DNA of 64,000 nt from Candidatus Nanoarchaeia archaeon (GTDB lineage: Archaea; Nanobdellota; Nanobdellia; Woesearchaeales; UBA525): the NCBI GenBank assembly GCA_028279755.1, contig JANQNB010000011.1:130501-194500 (forward strand), in the 5' to 3' direction. The notes beneath the pieces are model-generated. The model saw nothing but the letters and a program-made list of their open reading frames with translations, made no database searches and was not told where the DNA came from. Shown here piece by piece: positions 41,408 through 51,804 of this stretch (position 1 is its first letter; each line of letters starts with the position of its first letter). The position numbers and the translations under genes are program-made.

Positions 41408-44400
41408 ACTTTCTGCACGCCGATCTTCGCGTGCTTGCCCTTGATCTTCAATTGCGCGGTATGGCTGCCGTCGCACGTGCCAGTCGCCAAGCTTTTCGCG
41501 CCAGTGCGCTTGACAATCTCCTTCTCAAAGGCAGTGATGCTGCTCACAAGCTCAGGAGCGTCGATCGTGAGCGCGATCACGTCATTCTTCTGCAGGCCAG
41601 CCTCTTTCCGCAATTGCTGCGTTCTCCGGATGAGTTCGCGGGCAAAGCCTTCTGCCTCCAATGCTGGTGTCATGGTCGTGTTCAGGAACACTGCGCCTTT
41701 CGGGAAGCTGCCCATGCTCCAGCCGTTCGGCACGTTCCTGCTCGTGACAAAATGATCCGGCTTGAACTCGTAGCCATTGGCAGTGATCCGTCCTTCGCCC
41801 GCGCTCTGCGTGAGCAAGCCCGCGAGTTTTGACTGGTTCTCCTTGATGAAGTCTGCGACGTTCCCGGTCTGTTGTCCGAATTCCTTGCCGAGTGTCTTGT
41901 AGTTCGGCTCCACCTGCAGTTCTGCCTCTGCGAAGCGTTCCATGCGCACTGCTTTCACATTGACCTGCTGCTTGAACAGGGCTTCGAGATGCTTGAACGC
42001 GGTCAGTGTCTGCTTATCGCTTGTCTCGATCACGAGCTCTGCCGCAGGCCAGCGCACCCCGAGCTGCACACTATCCCGCGCGGCAAGCGCTGCGCCGATC
42101 ACAGCGAAGAGCGCCTGGAAATCCTGCTCGAGCTGGGTGTCGATCAGCGTAGCTTCATAGCTTGGCCAGGCGCAGAGGTGCACGCTCTCCTCCTCGAGCG
42201 GGAAGCTCTCCTTCAGGAGCTGGTACACTTGCTCTGCGAACATGGGCGCGATGATGCCGAAGAGCTTCATCGCTTCCAGGTAGGTGGTGAACACAGCATA
42301 GAGCACTGCTTGCTTCTCCTTTTCAGTGCCCAGGCTCATCTTGTCACGGACAAGCTGGATGTAATTCCTGCTCAGGTCAAGCAGCAAGGATTCGATCAGG
42401 TGCGGCACTTCGTTGAGCCGATACTCGTCCATGGCCTCGGTAACGGCCTTGATGGTCGAGTGCAGCCTGCTGAGCAGGTATCGTTCCTCGATGCCCAGAT
42501 CCTTGCTCGCCACGTTCGTGAGTTGGACGCCCTGCACTTCTGTCATCTCGACGAGGAGCTTGTGCAGGTTCCAGTAGACGAAGAGGTTGCGGTGCTTGAG
42601 ATCGACGTCGTCGAAATTATAGTTCATGTCAAGACCAGGGTTCGCGGCGCCGATCATATAATAGCGCAGGGTGTTCGCCCCGTACTTGTCCACTACCTCA
42701 TCCGGGAGGATGTAATTGCCCAGGCTTTTGGACATCTTGCGTCCTTGCGCGTCGTTGATAAAGCCGTGCATGTACACGCTCTTGAAGCTCGGCTTGCCAA
42801 GCGCGAGGTTGCTCGCGATGTGCAAGAGGTTGAACCAGCCGCGGATCTGGTCCTTGCCTTCGAGGATGAAGTCTGCAGGGAACAACTTCTTGAACGTATC
42901 AGTCTTATGCGGATAGTCGAGACAATTCCAGCTCGTGGTGCCGGCGTCGACCCAGACGTCGAGGATGTCAGGGATGCGGTGCATGCTGCCTTTGCAGTTC
43001 GCGCATTTCCAGGTGACCTCGTCGATCCAGGGCTTGTGCAGATCCTTCGGCATGCCGTTCTTGCCGACATGCTCCTCGAGCTCTGCACGCGAGCCGATCA
43101 CGACATAGTGCTCGCAGCTGTCGCACCGCCAGACAGGAAGCGGCGTGCCCCAGTAGCGCTGCTTTGTCACGCTATTGTCGCGCAGGTTCTTGAGCCAGGA
43201 GTCGAACGCGTTGTACGCTGCCTGCGGCACCCAGTCGATCTTGTCGTTCTGCGCGACGAGCTTCTCCTTCAGGTCCTCGACCTTGAAGAACCATTGCCGC
43301 GTCGCTCTGAAGATGACAGGGCTGTGGCATCGCCAGCAGTGCGCGTAATCGTGCGTGACCTCGACAGTCTTGATCAGCACGCCTTCCTCGTCGAGCGCGT
43401 CGATGTAGAACTGCTTATCCTCGTGCGCTTTCTTTCCGGAGAATTTTCCCATGTTCTCAGGGAAGACGCCGTATTCGCTCAGCGGGTTGTAGGGAGGCAT
43501 GCCGTTCGCATGACCCACCTCATAATCTTCAGGACCGCCGCCAGGCGCGCAATGCACCAGGCCAGAGCCGGCGCTGGTATCGACATACTCCTCGCTCAGG
43601 ATGACTGTGTGGATGTTCGGATGTTCCAGCCGCATCTCTTCGTAATCAGGGATCTCCTTGTTGAACGGGTGCTGGTAGCGCATCCCTTTCAGTTTTTCGC
43701 CCTTGAATTCTTCCTCTACCTCATAGGTCGCGTCTGCCACTGTCTGCACGACCGGGCCTGCGAGCGCAGCGCTGAGGATCCAGCGTTCTTTCTTGCCGTC
43801 TTGCAGGGTCACCAGGCATTTCTGATATGGCAGTTCTGGATTGACCATGATCGCCAGGTTGATCGGCATGGTCCACGGCGTCGTTGTCCATATGATCAGG
43901 TAAGTGTTGTCCTCGCCTTCGACCGGGAACTTGACAAAGATGCTGGATTCTGTGACTTCCTGGTATTCGCACTCGTGCTTGGCGAGCGCGCTCCCGCAAT
44001 CAGGACACCAGGTCATGGTCTTCAGGCCTTCATAGAGCCGGTTCTCCTCATGGGCTCGTTTGACCAGCCACCATTCGCCGTCGATGAACTCGTCCTTGAT
44101 CGACTGGTACGCGTTCTCAAAATCCATCCACACGCCGAGGCGGAGGAAGTCCTCGTTCATCACGTGCATGTTCTCGACGCAGAGCTTCTTGCACGCCTCG
44201 ATGAATTTCGCGAGCCCGTAAGCCTCGATGTCCTCTTTCGTCGCGAGCTTGAGCTGCTTCTGCGCTGCGTGCTCGGTCGGCAGACCGTGCATGTCATAGC
44301 CAGCGCGGTCCCACACCTTGAAGCCGCGCATGCGCTTGTAGCGCAGCACCTGATCCTTCAAGGCCTTGTTCCAGGCAGTGCCGAGATGAACCTTGCCAGA

Positions 44401-44526
44401 CGTGTATGGCGGGCCGTCAAGGAAGTAATAGTCCTTCGTGCCGCGGGCTCTCGCCTTCTCGTAGATCTTGTGCTGTTTCCAGAACTCGAGCATCGCCTGC
44501 TCGCTGGTCTTGAAGTCGTAGGTCAT
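41404..44526 (-). CDS. ileS: Isoleucyl-tRNA synthetase
   Basis: YYFLDGPPYTSGKVHLGTAWNKALKD, DRAGYDMHGLPTEH, WCPDCGSALAKHE, GRKMSKSLGNYILP. Confidence 0.97.
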   Translation of the reverse strand: MTYDFKTSEQAMLEFWKQHKIYEKARARGTKDYYFLDGPPYTSGKVHLGTAWNKALKDQVLRYKRMRGFKVWDRAGYDMHGLPTEHAAQKQLKLATKEDIEAYGLAKFIEACKKLCVENMHVMNEDFLRLGVWMDFENAYQSIKDEFIDGEWWLVKRAHEENRLYEGLKTMTWCPDCGSALAKHECEYQEVTESSIFVKFPVEGEDNTYLIIWTTTPWTMPINLAIMVNPELPYQKCLVTLQDGKKERWILSAALAGPVVQTVADATYEVEEEFKGEKLKGMRYQHPFNKEIPDYEEMRLEHPNIHTVILSEEYVDTSAGSGLVHCAPGGGPEDYEVGHANGMPPYNPLSEYGVFPENMGKFSGKKAHEDKQFYIDALDEEGVLIKTVEVTHDYAHCWRCHSPVIFRATRQWFFKVEDLKEKLVAQNDKIDWVPQAAYNAFDSWLKNLRDNSVTKQRYWGTPLPVWRCDSCEHYVVIGSRAELEEHVGKNGMPKDLHKPWIDEVTWKCANCKGSMHRIPDILDVWVDAGTTSWNCLDYPHKTDTFKKLFPADFILEGKDQIRGWFNLLHIASNLALGKPSFKSVYMHGFINDAQGRKMSKSLGNYILPDEVVDKYGANTLRYYMIGAANPGLDMNYNFDDVDLKHRNLFVYWNLHKLLVEMTEVQGVQLTNVASKDLGIEERYLLSRLHSTIKAVTEAMDEYRLNEVPHLIESLLLDLSRNYIQLVRDKMSLGTEKEKQAVLYAVFTTYLEAMKLFGIIAPMFAEQVYQLLKESFPLEEESVHLCAWPSYEATLIDTQLEQDFQALFAVIGAALAARDSVQLGVRWPAAELVIETSDKQTLTAFKHLEALFKQQVNVKAVRMERFAEAELQVEPNYKTLGKEFGQQTGNVADFIKENQSKLAGLLTQSAGEGRITANGYEFKPDHFVTSRNVPNGWSMGSFPKGAVFLNTTMTPALEAEGFARELIRRTQQLRKEAGLQKNDVIALTIDAPELVSSITAFEKEIVKRTGAKSLATGTCDGSHTAQLKIKGKHAKIGVQKV

Positions 44527-44713
44527 GGTCGATCGTGTCCTCACGCGGTTTTTATGGGTTTTCCTTCTGGGTCAGTTCGCCGCCAGTCTAGAAGGACGAC
44601 TGGCTCAAATGATAATAGCATGCTGGCGTGCTCGCTGCGATGTCCTCTCTGTGCTCAGCATTGCCATACGCCTGAGTTCAGCGCCACATTTATAAATCTA
44701 TTGGCCTGGTAGC

Positions 44714-45292
44714 GTGCAGGAGAGGAAGAAAATGCGGGTTCCGAAAGGCTGTCCATTGTGTGAAGGCGACGTGCTCGGCACCATGGCCACGGGCTTCTAC
44801 TGCAAGCATTGCAACCTAATGTTCCGCAAGCGGCACGTGCGTTTCAAGCATTACAAGCGCGAAGCGCAGCTCACGATCAAGAAGCACTTCACTGGCTACG
44901 AAAAGGTTGAGGAGGAACACGCTTCCCTGGAGGTCGACAGGATGGAGCTCCCCATGCTTTCTGCAGACGTCGATGCCGAATTCCTCGACACAGTGTCTGA
45001 GAAGATCAAGGACAGTGTCGCAACCTTGAAAGAGGCGAGCCCGCATATCGAGGCGATCGTCGATAAGATGGACGACGGCTATATCGAGCTCGAGGTCAAG
45101 AAGAAAGGCAAGGCCAAACGTAAGGCAAAAAAGAAAACCACCCCAAAACCCAAGAAAACCGCAAAGAAAGCCATACAAAAGAAGAAGCCGGTCAAGAAGC
45201 GTCCAAAGAAGACCGTGAAGAAACGAGCAAGCACGAAACGCAGCGCTCCTGCAGCGAGCACGCCAGGCAAGAGCTTAGAACATCTTCTATAA
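44714..45292 (+). CDS. Zinc-ribbon protein with H1-like Lys/Pro/Ala-rich tail
   Basis: CPLCEGDVLGTMATGFYCKHCNLMF; C-terminal KKKGKAKRKAKKKTTPKPKKTAKKAIQKKKPVKKRPKKTVKKRAS. Confidence 0.7.
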   Translation: MQERKKMRVPKGCPLCEGDVLGTMATGFYCKHCNLMFRKRHVRFKHYKREAQLTIKKHFTGYEKVEEEHASLEVDRMELPMLSADVDAEFLDTVSEKIKDSVATLKEASPHIEAIVDKMDDGYIELEVKKKGKAKRKAKKKTTPKPKKTAKKAIQKKKPVKKRPKKTVKKRASTKRSAPAASTPGKSLEHLL

Positions 45293-45335
45293 TCATCAGC
45301 AAGCTTTATAAAGGGCCTGTTGTTCTCGCGGGGCT

Positions 45336-45590
45336 ATGAAAGGCATCATCACAAACTACCGCCGCTCAGTGCACCGCACCAAGGGCAACCACGTCATAGT
45401 GCAGCCAGAGGGCTGTACCAGCCGCGAAGCCGCTGCAAAGCTCGTGGGCAAGAAAGCAGCCTGGAACACGGGCAAGCGCGCACTCAACGGCGAAGTGGCA
45501 GCAGCGCACGGCAAGAAGGGCGCGATCAGGGTCCGCTTCGAAACAGGGATGCCAGGCCAGTGCCTCGGCCAGGAAGTCCAGATTTCTTAG
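45336..45590 (+). CDS. rpl35ae: 50S ribosomal protein L35Ae
   Basis: MKGIITNYRRSVHRTKGNHVIV...AAKLVGKKAAWNTG...GEVAAAHGKKGAIRVRFETGMPGQCLGQEV. Confidence 0.93.
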   Translation: MKGIITNYRRSVHRTKGNHVIVQPEGCTSREAAAKLVGKKAAWNTGKRALNGEVAAAHGKKGAIRVRFETGMPGQCLGQEVQIS

Positions 45591-45961
45591 TCCATAATAA
45601 AGCATCCCAGCATGAGGAACAATCCTTCCAGCATGAAGAGGATGTAGTAGACGATCGGGCTCAGGAAGGGCACGCTGAAGCTGATCACGTTCATCGAGCT
45701 CAGGATGACCACCAGGCCGAGACCGAAGACGACCAAACCCACGAGCAAGGTCGTGATGCCGATCCCGCTGTGGAACGTGAACTCGAAGAAGCTGTCAACG
45801 ATAATGTACAAGCCGCCAAAAGCCAGGATGTACACGAGGACATTGCCAAGCACGCTGTTCACAGGGCCGAGCCAGGCTTCCTTGCCGATCAGGGGAAACA
45901 GGCCGAGCAGGAAGATGATCACGCCGGCGAAAAAGCTCAACCAATGACGAACGCTATGCAT
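45587..45961 (-). CDS. Membrane protein
   Basis: 124 aa, ~4 TM. Confidence 0.6.
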   Translation of the reverse strand: MHSVRHWLSFFAGVIIFLLGLFPLIGKEAWLGPVNSVLGNVLVYILAFGGLYIIVDSFFEFTFHSGIGITTLLVGLVVFGLGLVVILSSMNVISFSVPFLSPIVYYILFMLEGLFLMLGCFIMD

Positions 45962-46006
45962 GGATTCACCTCAATTTCTCATATACAGGAAAGGGGTTTA
46001 TAAAAA

Positions 46007-47005
46007 TTACGCTGCCGCTCCTTGCAGGCGCGCCATCCGCCTGAATGCGTCGACGCCTGATTTGAGCGAGGTGTGCTCTTCTGTCCGCGCTTCCTCATAA
46101 TGCGCTTTGAGCTTCTCCCAATCTTCCTGCGGAAATCCGGTCTCCCGCAAGTGCTCCAGGATCTTCTCAATGTGTGGCTCGTTGACGTCCTGGTAGTGGA
46201 TCTCGAGATCGGCGATCACCTTGAAGATAAAAAGGAAATCTTCCAACACGCCGTGGAGCACAGGCATCAGGTGCTCAACGCCGCGCTCGATGGCAGTTGC
46301 CAGTTTGTCAAGCCTGTCGATCTGGCGGTCGCTGAGTCGCTGCTGCTTGATCTCAGCTTCCATCTTCTCGATCTCGCCCATGGCGCTCTGCGCTTCGTCC
46401 ATGATCTTGTCGACTTCATGCGAAGCCTCGCGGGTCTGCGAGCGCTGGGTCCAGGCATCATTCATGAGCTGCATCACCTCGTTGTACGAGACGACAAGGT
46501 TCTGGAGCGTGCCACGCTTGTGCTGTTCAGAGCGGAGCAGGGCGTTATACTCTTTCTTCAACGCATCCTCTTCTTCGGTGGCAGCACGATCAAGTTTGTG
46601 GTGCAGCTTCTCGAGATGACCCCAGATATTGCTCAGGTGCTGTCGCGCTTTCGAGTCAGACGGGCAATGCTGATGCAGGGCGTGGATCTTCTCCACATAC
46701 TCTTTGAAGACCTTGCGCAGATGAGCAAAATCCTCCAACGGGCGTTCTTCCGCAGCAATCGCGACCTTCTCGCCTTTGACGAGCTTGTCCATCTCTTCCT
46801 CGACAAGGTCCATAGCCTCGTCGAACTCTTTGTCGACAGTTTCCACACTTCCTGTTTGCTGGCTCTGTTCCACTTCTGGAAACTGCTCTTTCTCGAGCTC
46901 TTCCTGGATACGGATCGCCTCGCGCAAACGTCGCCGGAGCACGATCATCAAACTGCTTTTCGTTCTCCAGAACGTATCGAGCTTCAATTTTGCATGACTG
47001 AACAT
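46007..47005 (-). CDS. Long coiled-coil protein of unknown family (cluster gene 5)
   Basis: 332 aa, almost entirely charged helical heptad-like sequence; 6 nt after gene 4. Confidence 0.65.
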   Translation of the reverse strand: MFSHAKLKLDTFWRTKSSLMIVLRRRLREAIRIQEELEKEQFPEVEQSQQTGSVETVDKEFDEAMDLVEEEMDKLVKGEKVAIAAEERPLEDFAHLRKVFKEYVEKIHALHQHCPSDSKARQHLSNIWGHLEKLHHKLDRAATEEEDALKKEYNALLRSEQHKRGTLQNLVVSYNEVMQLMNDAWTQRSQTREASHEVDKIMDEAQSAMGEIEKMEAEIKQQRLSDRQIDRLDKLATAIERGVEHLMPVLHGVLEDFLFIFKVIADLEIHYQDVNEPHIEKILEHLRETGFPQEDWEKLKAHYEEARTEEHTSLKSGVDAFRRMARLQGAAA

Positions 47006-47011
47006 CGTGTA

Positions 47012-47800
47012 TCACCCGGTCTTCGAGTATTTTGCCTGTTCTTGCTTCGCCACTTCCTGCAACCACGCGATGCGTTGGAGGAGTGGTTTTTTGCGAATTT
47101 TTGAGAGATAATCGAGCATCTGCTGCCGCACGATGCCTTTTTGCGCATCGTTGTACACTGAGACACTATACCCCAGCATCTTCTGGACATAGGTGTAGGC
47201 TTGGCGCACTTGCTGGTCTGTGCGCATCCGGTATGCGAGCTGTCCGTGCAAGGCCTTGGTTTCGTCGAGCTTGCGGCGGAACTCAACTGGATCCTCACCG
47301 TGGTGCCACTTGAGGGTGTCGCGCTCGCCGACATGCTTGAGTTCCATCTCTGTCCATTTGCCGAGATCGTGGATCGCTTCCTCGACAGAGATAGCTTTGC
47401 CTTCGACCTGTGCCATGGTCTGGACTTTCTGATAGGTCTCGCTCCATTCCTCGCTGTGCGCGTAGCGGCCGCCGCCTTCGTGCCAGGCATCGGCGAACAG
47501 GAAGCGCAGGGTCAACTCCTGCGCCGGGAAGTCGTCAGGGAGTTCGATCTCGAACGGTACCTCTGTTTCCTTTCCTTCTGCGATCCTGATGATGAAGGAG
47601 GGCTGGCTCATCGCTGCGTTGTGCGCGAACGTGTCTGGGCCCCGTTCTTCCGCAACCATGAACTTCTCTGCTGGTCGTACCATGAAGGTGAGCCGTTCCC
47701 GTCGGTCGCCGCTATACAGGACAGGCTTCACTGCGAGCAGGATGATGCCTGATGCCCCTTCATTGAAGGGCACGAATGTCTTGCTGGCAGTTACTTTCAT
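47012..47800 (-). CDS. Uncharacterised protein (cluster gene 4)
   Basis: 262 aa; beta-like N-terminus, helical C-terminus; 4-nt overlap with gene 3. Confidence 0.65.
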   Translation of the reverse strand: MKVTASKTFVPFNEGASGIILLAVKPVLYSGDRRERLTFMVRPAEKFMVAEERGPDTFAHNAAMSQPSFIIRIAEGKETEVPFEIELPDDFPAQELTLRFLFADAWHEGGGRYAHSEEWSETYQKVQTMAQVEGKAISVEEAIHDLGKWTEMELKHVGERDTLKWHHGEDPVEFRRKLDETKALHGQLAYRMRTDQQVRQAYTYVQKMLGYSVSVYNDAQKGIVRQQMLDYLSKIRKKPLLQRIAWLQEVAKQEQAKYSKTG

Positions 47801-50800
47801 GGTTGACCACCTGTGGGTGCTGCATGCGCAGTCACCTGCGCCGCTGACGTCAGGACAAAGTCGATGTAGTTGACATCCCAGAGCAGGTTCTCGTTGCCCA
47901 CTGCCTCGCCGCGTTCGAGCGCGCGGATGATGCCGTCAGTGAGCGGCTGGATCTGCGCCGCTTCGGCTCCTGGCTTGCACGCCACGCAGATGAGGCGATA
48001 GGTGCCGTAATGGGCCTTTCGCGCGCGCGGGTTCACTGCGATCTCTGGTGTGAAGGTGATGTTGTTCGTGATCTTGACTGCCTGCTCTGTCAGGGTGCCG
48101 AAGCTGAAGCTGCCAGCGCTGGTTCCTGGGTAGAGGCTCCGGGTCTTGTCGTAATGGAGCGAGGGCAGCATGACAATCTTCGAGTCGTTCGCATTGACGA
48201 ACGCGTCGCTGTACCGGCCGGATCGTGGATCGCCATTGCGATACGCGAGGATGAAGTAGAGCTTTGCTTCCACCTCTCCTGATTTCTTGAGCGTGAAGCT
48301 GAGTTCTGAATTGCGCATGCCCATGCTCATGAGCTTGAGCAGTTTCTTCGCAGCGTCAGGTACGCGGTACACGCCATTCGCTTCGCACCATTCCGGACCG
48401 AAGACCGGCGCGAGCGGCGTCTTGTGCGCTGATCTTTTCCTGTTCTCGAGTTCAGCTGTAGGGTAGACGAGCAGTTTCGGTTCGTTCTGCTCAGCTTCGC
48501 GTTTCTGCACCACGACAATGACATTCTCTTTCGTGTGGTCTTGCTCTGTGAGCGCGAAGTATCGCCGGAACGTGCCGGTGTGATCGTTGAGGGTCTCTTC
48601 CTGTCCCTCGACAGGTTCGACATGCGGCGCCCAATGCTCGGGATCCAGGCCGTGATGCGTCCGTCCTTTCTTCGCAAGCAGTTCGATGTGCTCGCCGTAA
48701 TACGGCAGTCGCAATTCGAAGTGGCCGTCTTCCTGCGTCCATTCTTCGTATTCTGGCTCGACAGTCGCGTTGTCGATCAGCTTGAGCTCTGCCTTGTCCA
48801 CGCCGATGCCTTGCGCTTGCAGCACGCGAGCGATCTGTTCGTCGCTCAACTCAACCTTCAAATTGACAAAATCTTCGTAGGAGCAGGTGAGACCAAGCAA
48901 GGGCTTCACGCCCTGGTCGCCGTCTTCCCACACCACGACGCGGCCAAGGATGGTCGAGGGGCTGGGCTCGTCACTGGGTCCGTGCCTGATCCAGTGCCAT
49001 TTCCAATGCAGCTCGTACGGGCTCAGGCGGGCGTACGCCTCCGGATCTGTTGTCGCGAGTTCGCGATCCTTCACATGAGAGACTGCGGCGCCGAGGCCGA
49101 CGATCGGGAATTTTTTCCAGTCGTTGTTGTCTGCAACCGTGTCTGCGAAGAACGTGTTGATCTCGGTGAGGCCGCTCGCGCCGAGGAAGTTGCCGACTGC
49201 GCGTCCTTCGTCCTCTTTGGAGTTGGAGAGCAGGGCATCGACATCCTTCTGCTTGCCTTCGATGTAGCGGGCGAGGTCTGCCTTGCTGAACACGCGCGGG
49301 TATTCGCCGTGCTCGTTGAGGGTCATCACGTCGTCTTCTTTCGCGAACGCGAAGAACATCCAATAGAGCTCGCCTTCGAATGGCTTTGCGCCTTTGCGTT
49401 TCTTCTTCTCTGCCTTCGCCGCTTCTGCCTGCCGTTTCTCAGCAAGCCGTCTCGCGAGGAGTTGCGCTACCTCGTAGAAGCTACCCAGTTTCTTGACGTC
49501 ATAGGGTACTTTATGGAAATACTTGCGGAAGAGGATGTTGCGATCAGAATCAAGACCGCCCAAGCCCCAGGGACGATGGCTCTGGAAGATGAAGAATGCG
49601 AAGTGGCGTCGCTGAAAGAGCAGGTCGCGAAGATTTCTTTGGGTGTCGGCATCTGCGAGTTTCGCATCGATCTCTGCCATGATGTCTGCTTCGGTCTTGC
49701 CATTCCCGAGCCAGATATACTTATGCATCTCTCGCCAGAAGACAATCTTCAGGCTCCAGATAATTGGCCTGAGATTCGGCTGGGTACGTAAGCGGAGATT
49801 GTCGATTGGCCAGCGCGGGCTGAGCTCCATGCGTCCCATCTCTGTAATAAACTTGCGGCTGTATTCGTCGAATGGGATTTTAAACGCGTTGTTGCCTTGC
49901 GCGCGCATCTCGCGGCGCATGAAAGCGATGAAATGATTCGTGACCACGCCGAGGGTGCGCACTTCGCCGATGATGATATCGACGATCGCCCGTCCGTCTG
50001 GTGCGGTGAGGATGGCTCTATACTGGAAGATACGGCATTCTTCAGCGAAATGGTAGAAGAGCCTGCCAAAGATGTTTCGGCGATTCAGCGCATATCCTTC
50101 CTGGTCGAAGTGCTTGACAATGTGTGGTATCACTCCCCACGCGTTCAGTCCCCAGTAGACAAAGAACTTTGGCCAGGCACGGAAGCGGTGGAGGAAGGCG
50201 GCCATGAAGAGGTTGCGCATCACCTCATGATTCTCAGGCGCCATCAGATCGTCCATGAACTTCTCGATGTCCTTGCTTGTCCAGTTGCCCAGGTACAACG
50301 ACTTGTACATGGGCTTGAGCACGTAGAGCATGCCATATTTCCAAACCGGGTTGCCGACTTTCGTCGCGTCCAAGGCCATCGCCTGGATGTTCAGCGGACC
50401 GACATCTGCCCGGTCGTCAGCGCGCTGTGGATTGGTAATTTCTGAGAGCTTGATGCTCCCATTCGGATCTGAGAGCGCTCGCAAATACGTGCGTGCGGTG
50501 TCGAGATCAAATGTTGCCTGGTCGATGAGTGTCTGAATTTCAGTCTCTGCTGCGATTCGCTCAGCCTGGTCAGTGAGTTGCCTAGCGTTCCTGAGCTGGT
50601 CCTGGAGCCCTTCCAGCTGGCCTTCGAACACCGCGATGTCACGTCGCGTGTCTGCGATCGCGTGCGCATAGACAAGGCAGCGCGGCACTTCGATGTCGCC
50701 AGCGCTATTCACGAATTCGCTGGCAAGCTCGTGGAATTTCTTGTCGAAAGTGAAGTGCTCGTGCACGTGGAGCAGGTATCTGACGAAAAGGACAGACACG

Positions 50801-51804
50801 ACGAGCTGCTTTGGCGAGGGGATGTCCTCGCTTGAGGCGATCTTCAGCCTGTAGAACAGGCCGATAATGCCATCGTGCAGTCCGGTAGCGAATTCACCAA
50901 TGCCGTCCGCGACTTTGCGCCCCTGCTGCTTGATATCACGCCCGAGTTCTTTCCGCTTGAGCTTCCGGCTGAGCTTTCGCCGCATGCCTTTCAGCGCGAA
51001 GTCGTGCTGATTATCGAGATTCTCGAGCCGGACATTGAATGCGTCGGCGTCGTAGCTCAGCTCGAGCGCGTGCATCTCTCGCTTATGGATGCGTTCTTTC
51101 TCCTGGAGAATCTCTTGTCGTTCTGCTTCTTTTTGTTGTTTCTCGACTTTGAATGCTGCGACTAGATCCTTTGTCGCAGCTTTGGCTGCAAAGGTACGGT
51201 CTCGTCGTTCCTTTTTCGCTTCTCGAATTTCCTCTCGTCGACGTTGCCAATTCGCAGATGCGTCTCTTCGTCGCTCCCGATGTTCAAGCGCGCTTTGGCG
51301 AAATCGCTGCGCGATCTGCTCACCCGCATCTGCGCGTCGTTTCCAGAATTGCACGCTCTGCTGCCACACCAGCGCTTGCAGTTCTTCCGGTTGGTTGCGG
51401 AGTTTTCTGATGGTTTCTGCAGCGTCGTTCGCTGCTCTTTCCCGTTCAGGGTCGTTCCTGCGTGCTTCAGCGCGTTGTTCGTTGAGTTCAATGAGTTTAT
51501 TAAGGAAGAGTTCTGTTTGCCGATCGAAGTTCTCTGCTCTGTCAGCCCAATCCTGGGCGCCAGCATTCGCGAGACCGGTAGCTGCTGCGAGGACGCCGCC
51601 AGAGGCTTCTTCCAGCCCTCTCCTGAGATTCTCAAAGAGCGCTTCCGCTTCCTCTTCTGCCCGTCGCCAGCCTGCGAGAGAGTCTCGCTCATCTGTCTCG
51701 ATCTCGTCGAGAGGGAGCTCGACGCTCTCTTCGTCCTCCTCTGGCGCGACCGGATCTTCCGGCGTGTCTCCTTCTGGTGGCGTTTCTTCGTCTGCCATGG
51801 TCAC
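47797..51804 (-). CDS. 1335-aa uncharacterised protein with Glu/Arg-rich coiled-coil N-terminus (cluster gene 3)
   Basis: Single uninterrupted frame; acidic N-terminus, ~250 aa coiled coil, then globular region; no recognised motif. Confidence 0.75.
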   Translation of the reverse strand: MTMADEETPPEGDTPEDPVAPEEDEESVELPLDEIETDERDSLAGWRRAEEEAEALFENLRRGLEEASGGVLAAATGLANAGAQDWADRAENFDRQTELFLNKLIELNEQRAEARRNDPERERAANDAAETIRKLRNQPEELQALVWQQSVQFWKRRADAGEQIAQRFRQSALEHRERRRDASANWQRRREEIREAKKERRDRTFAAKAATKDLVAAFKVEKQQKEAERQEILQEKERIHKREMHALELSYDADAFNVRLENLDNQHDFALKGMRRKLSRKLKRKELGRDIKQQGRKVADGIGEFATGLHDGIIGLFYRLKIASSEDIPSPKQLVVSVLFVRYLLHVHEHFTFDKKFHELASEFVNSAGDIEVPRCLVYAHAIADTRRDIAVFEGQLEGLQDQLRNARQLTDQAERIAAETEIQTLIDQATFDLDTARTYLRALSDPNGSIKLSEITNPQRADDRADVGPLNIQAMALDATKVGNPVWKYGMLYVLKPMYKSLYLGNWTSKDIEKFMDDLMAPENHEVMRNLFMAAFLHRFRAWPKFFVYWGLNAWGVIPHIVKHFDQEGYALNRRNIFGRLFYHFAEECRIFQYRAILTAPDGRAIVDIIIGEVRTLGVVTNHFIAFMRREMRAQGNNAFKIPFDEYSRKFITEMGRMELSPRWPIDNLRLRTQPNLRPIIWSLKIVFWREMHKYIWLGNGKTEADIMAEIDAKLADADTQRNLRDLLFQRRHFAFFIFQSHRPWGLGGLDSDRNILFRKYFHKVPYDVKKLGSFYEVAQLLARRLAEKRQAEAAKAEKKKRKGAKPFEGELYWMFFAFAKEDDVMTLNEHGEYPRVFSKADLARYIEGKQKDVDALLSNSKEDEGRAVGNFLGASGLTEINTFFADTVADNNDWKKFPIVGLGAAVSHVKDRELATTDPEAYARLSPYELHWKWHWIRHGPSDEPSPSTILGRVVVWEDGDQGVKPLLGLTCSYEDFVNLKVELSDEQIARVLQAQGIGVDKAELKLIDNATVEPEYEEWTQEDGHFELRLPYYGEHIELLAKKGRTHHGLDPEHWAPHVEPVEGQEETLNDHTGTFRRYFALTEQDHTKENVIVVVQKREAEQNEPKLLVYPTAELENRKRSAHKTPLAPVFGPEWCEANGVYRVPDAAKKLLKLMSMGMRNSELSFTLKKSGEVEAKLYFILAYRNGDPRSGRYSDAFVNANDSKIVMLPSLHYDKTRSLYPGTSAGSFSFGTLTEQAVKITNNITFTPEIAVNPRARKAHYGTYRLICVACKPGAEAAQIQPLTDGIIRALERGEAVGNENLLWDVNYIDFVLTSAAQVTAHAAPTGGQP

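Noticed and set aside
41872-44712. 946-aa plus-strand ORF
   Set aside because: Entirely antisense to ileS, whose motifs are unambiguous; a GC-biased shadow ORF.
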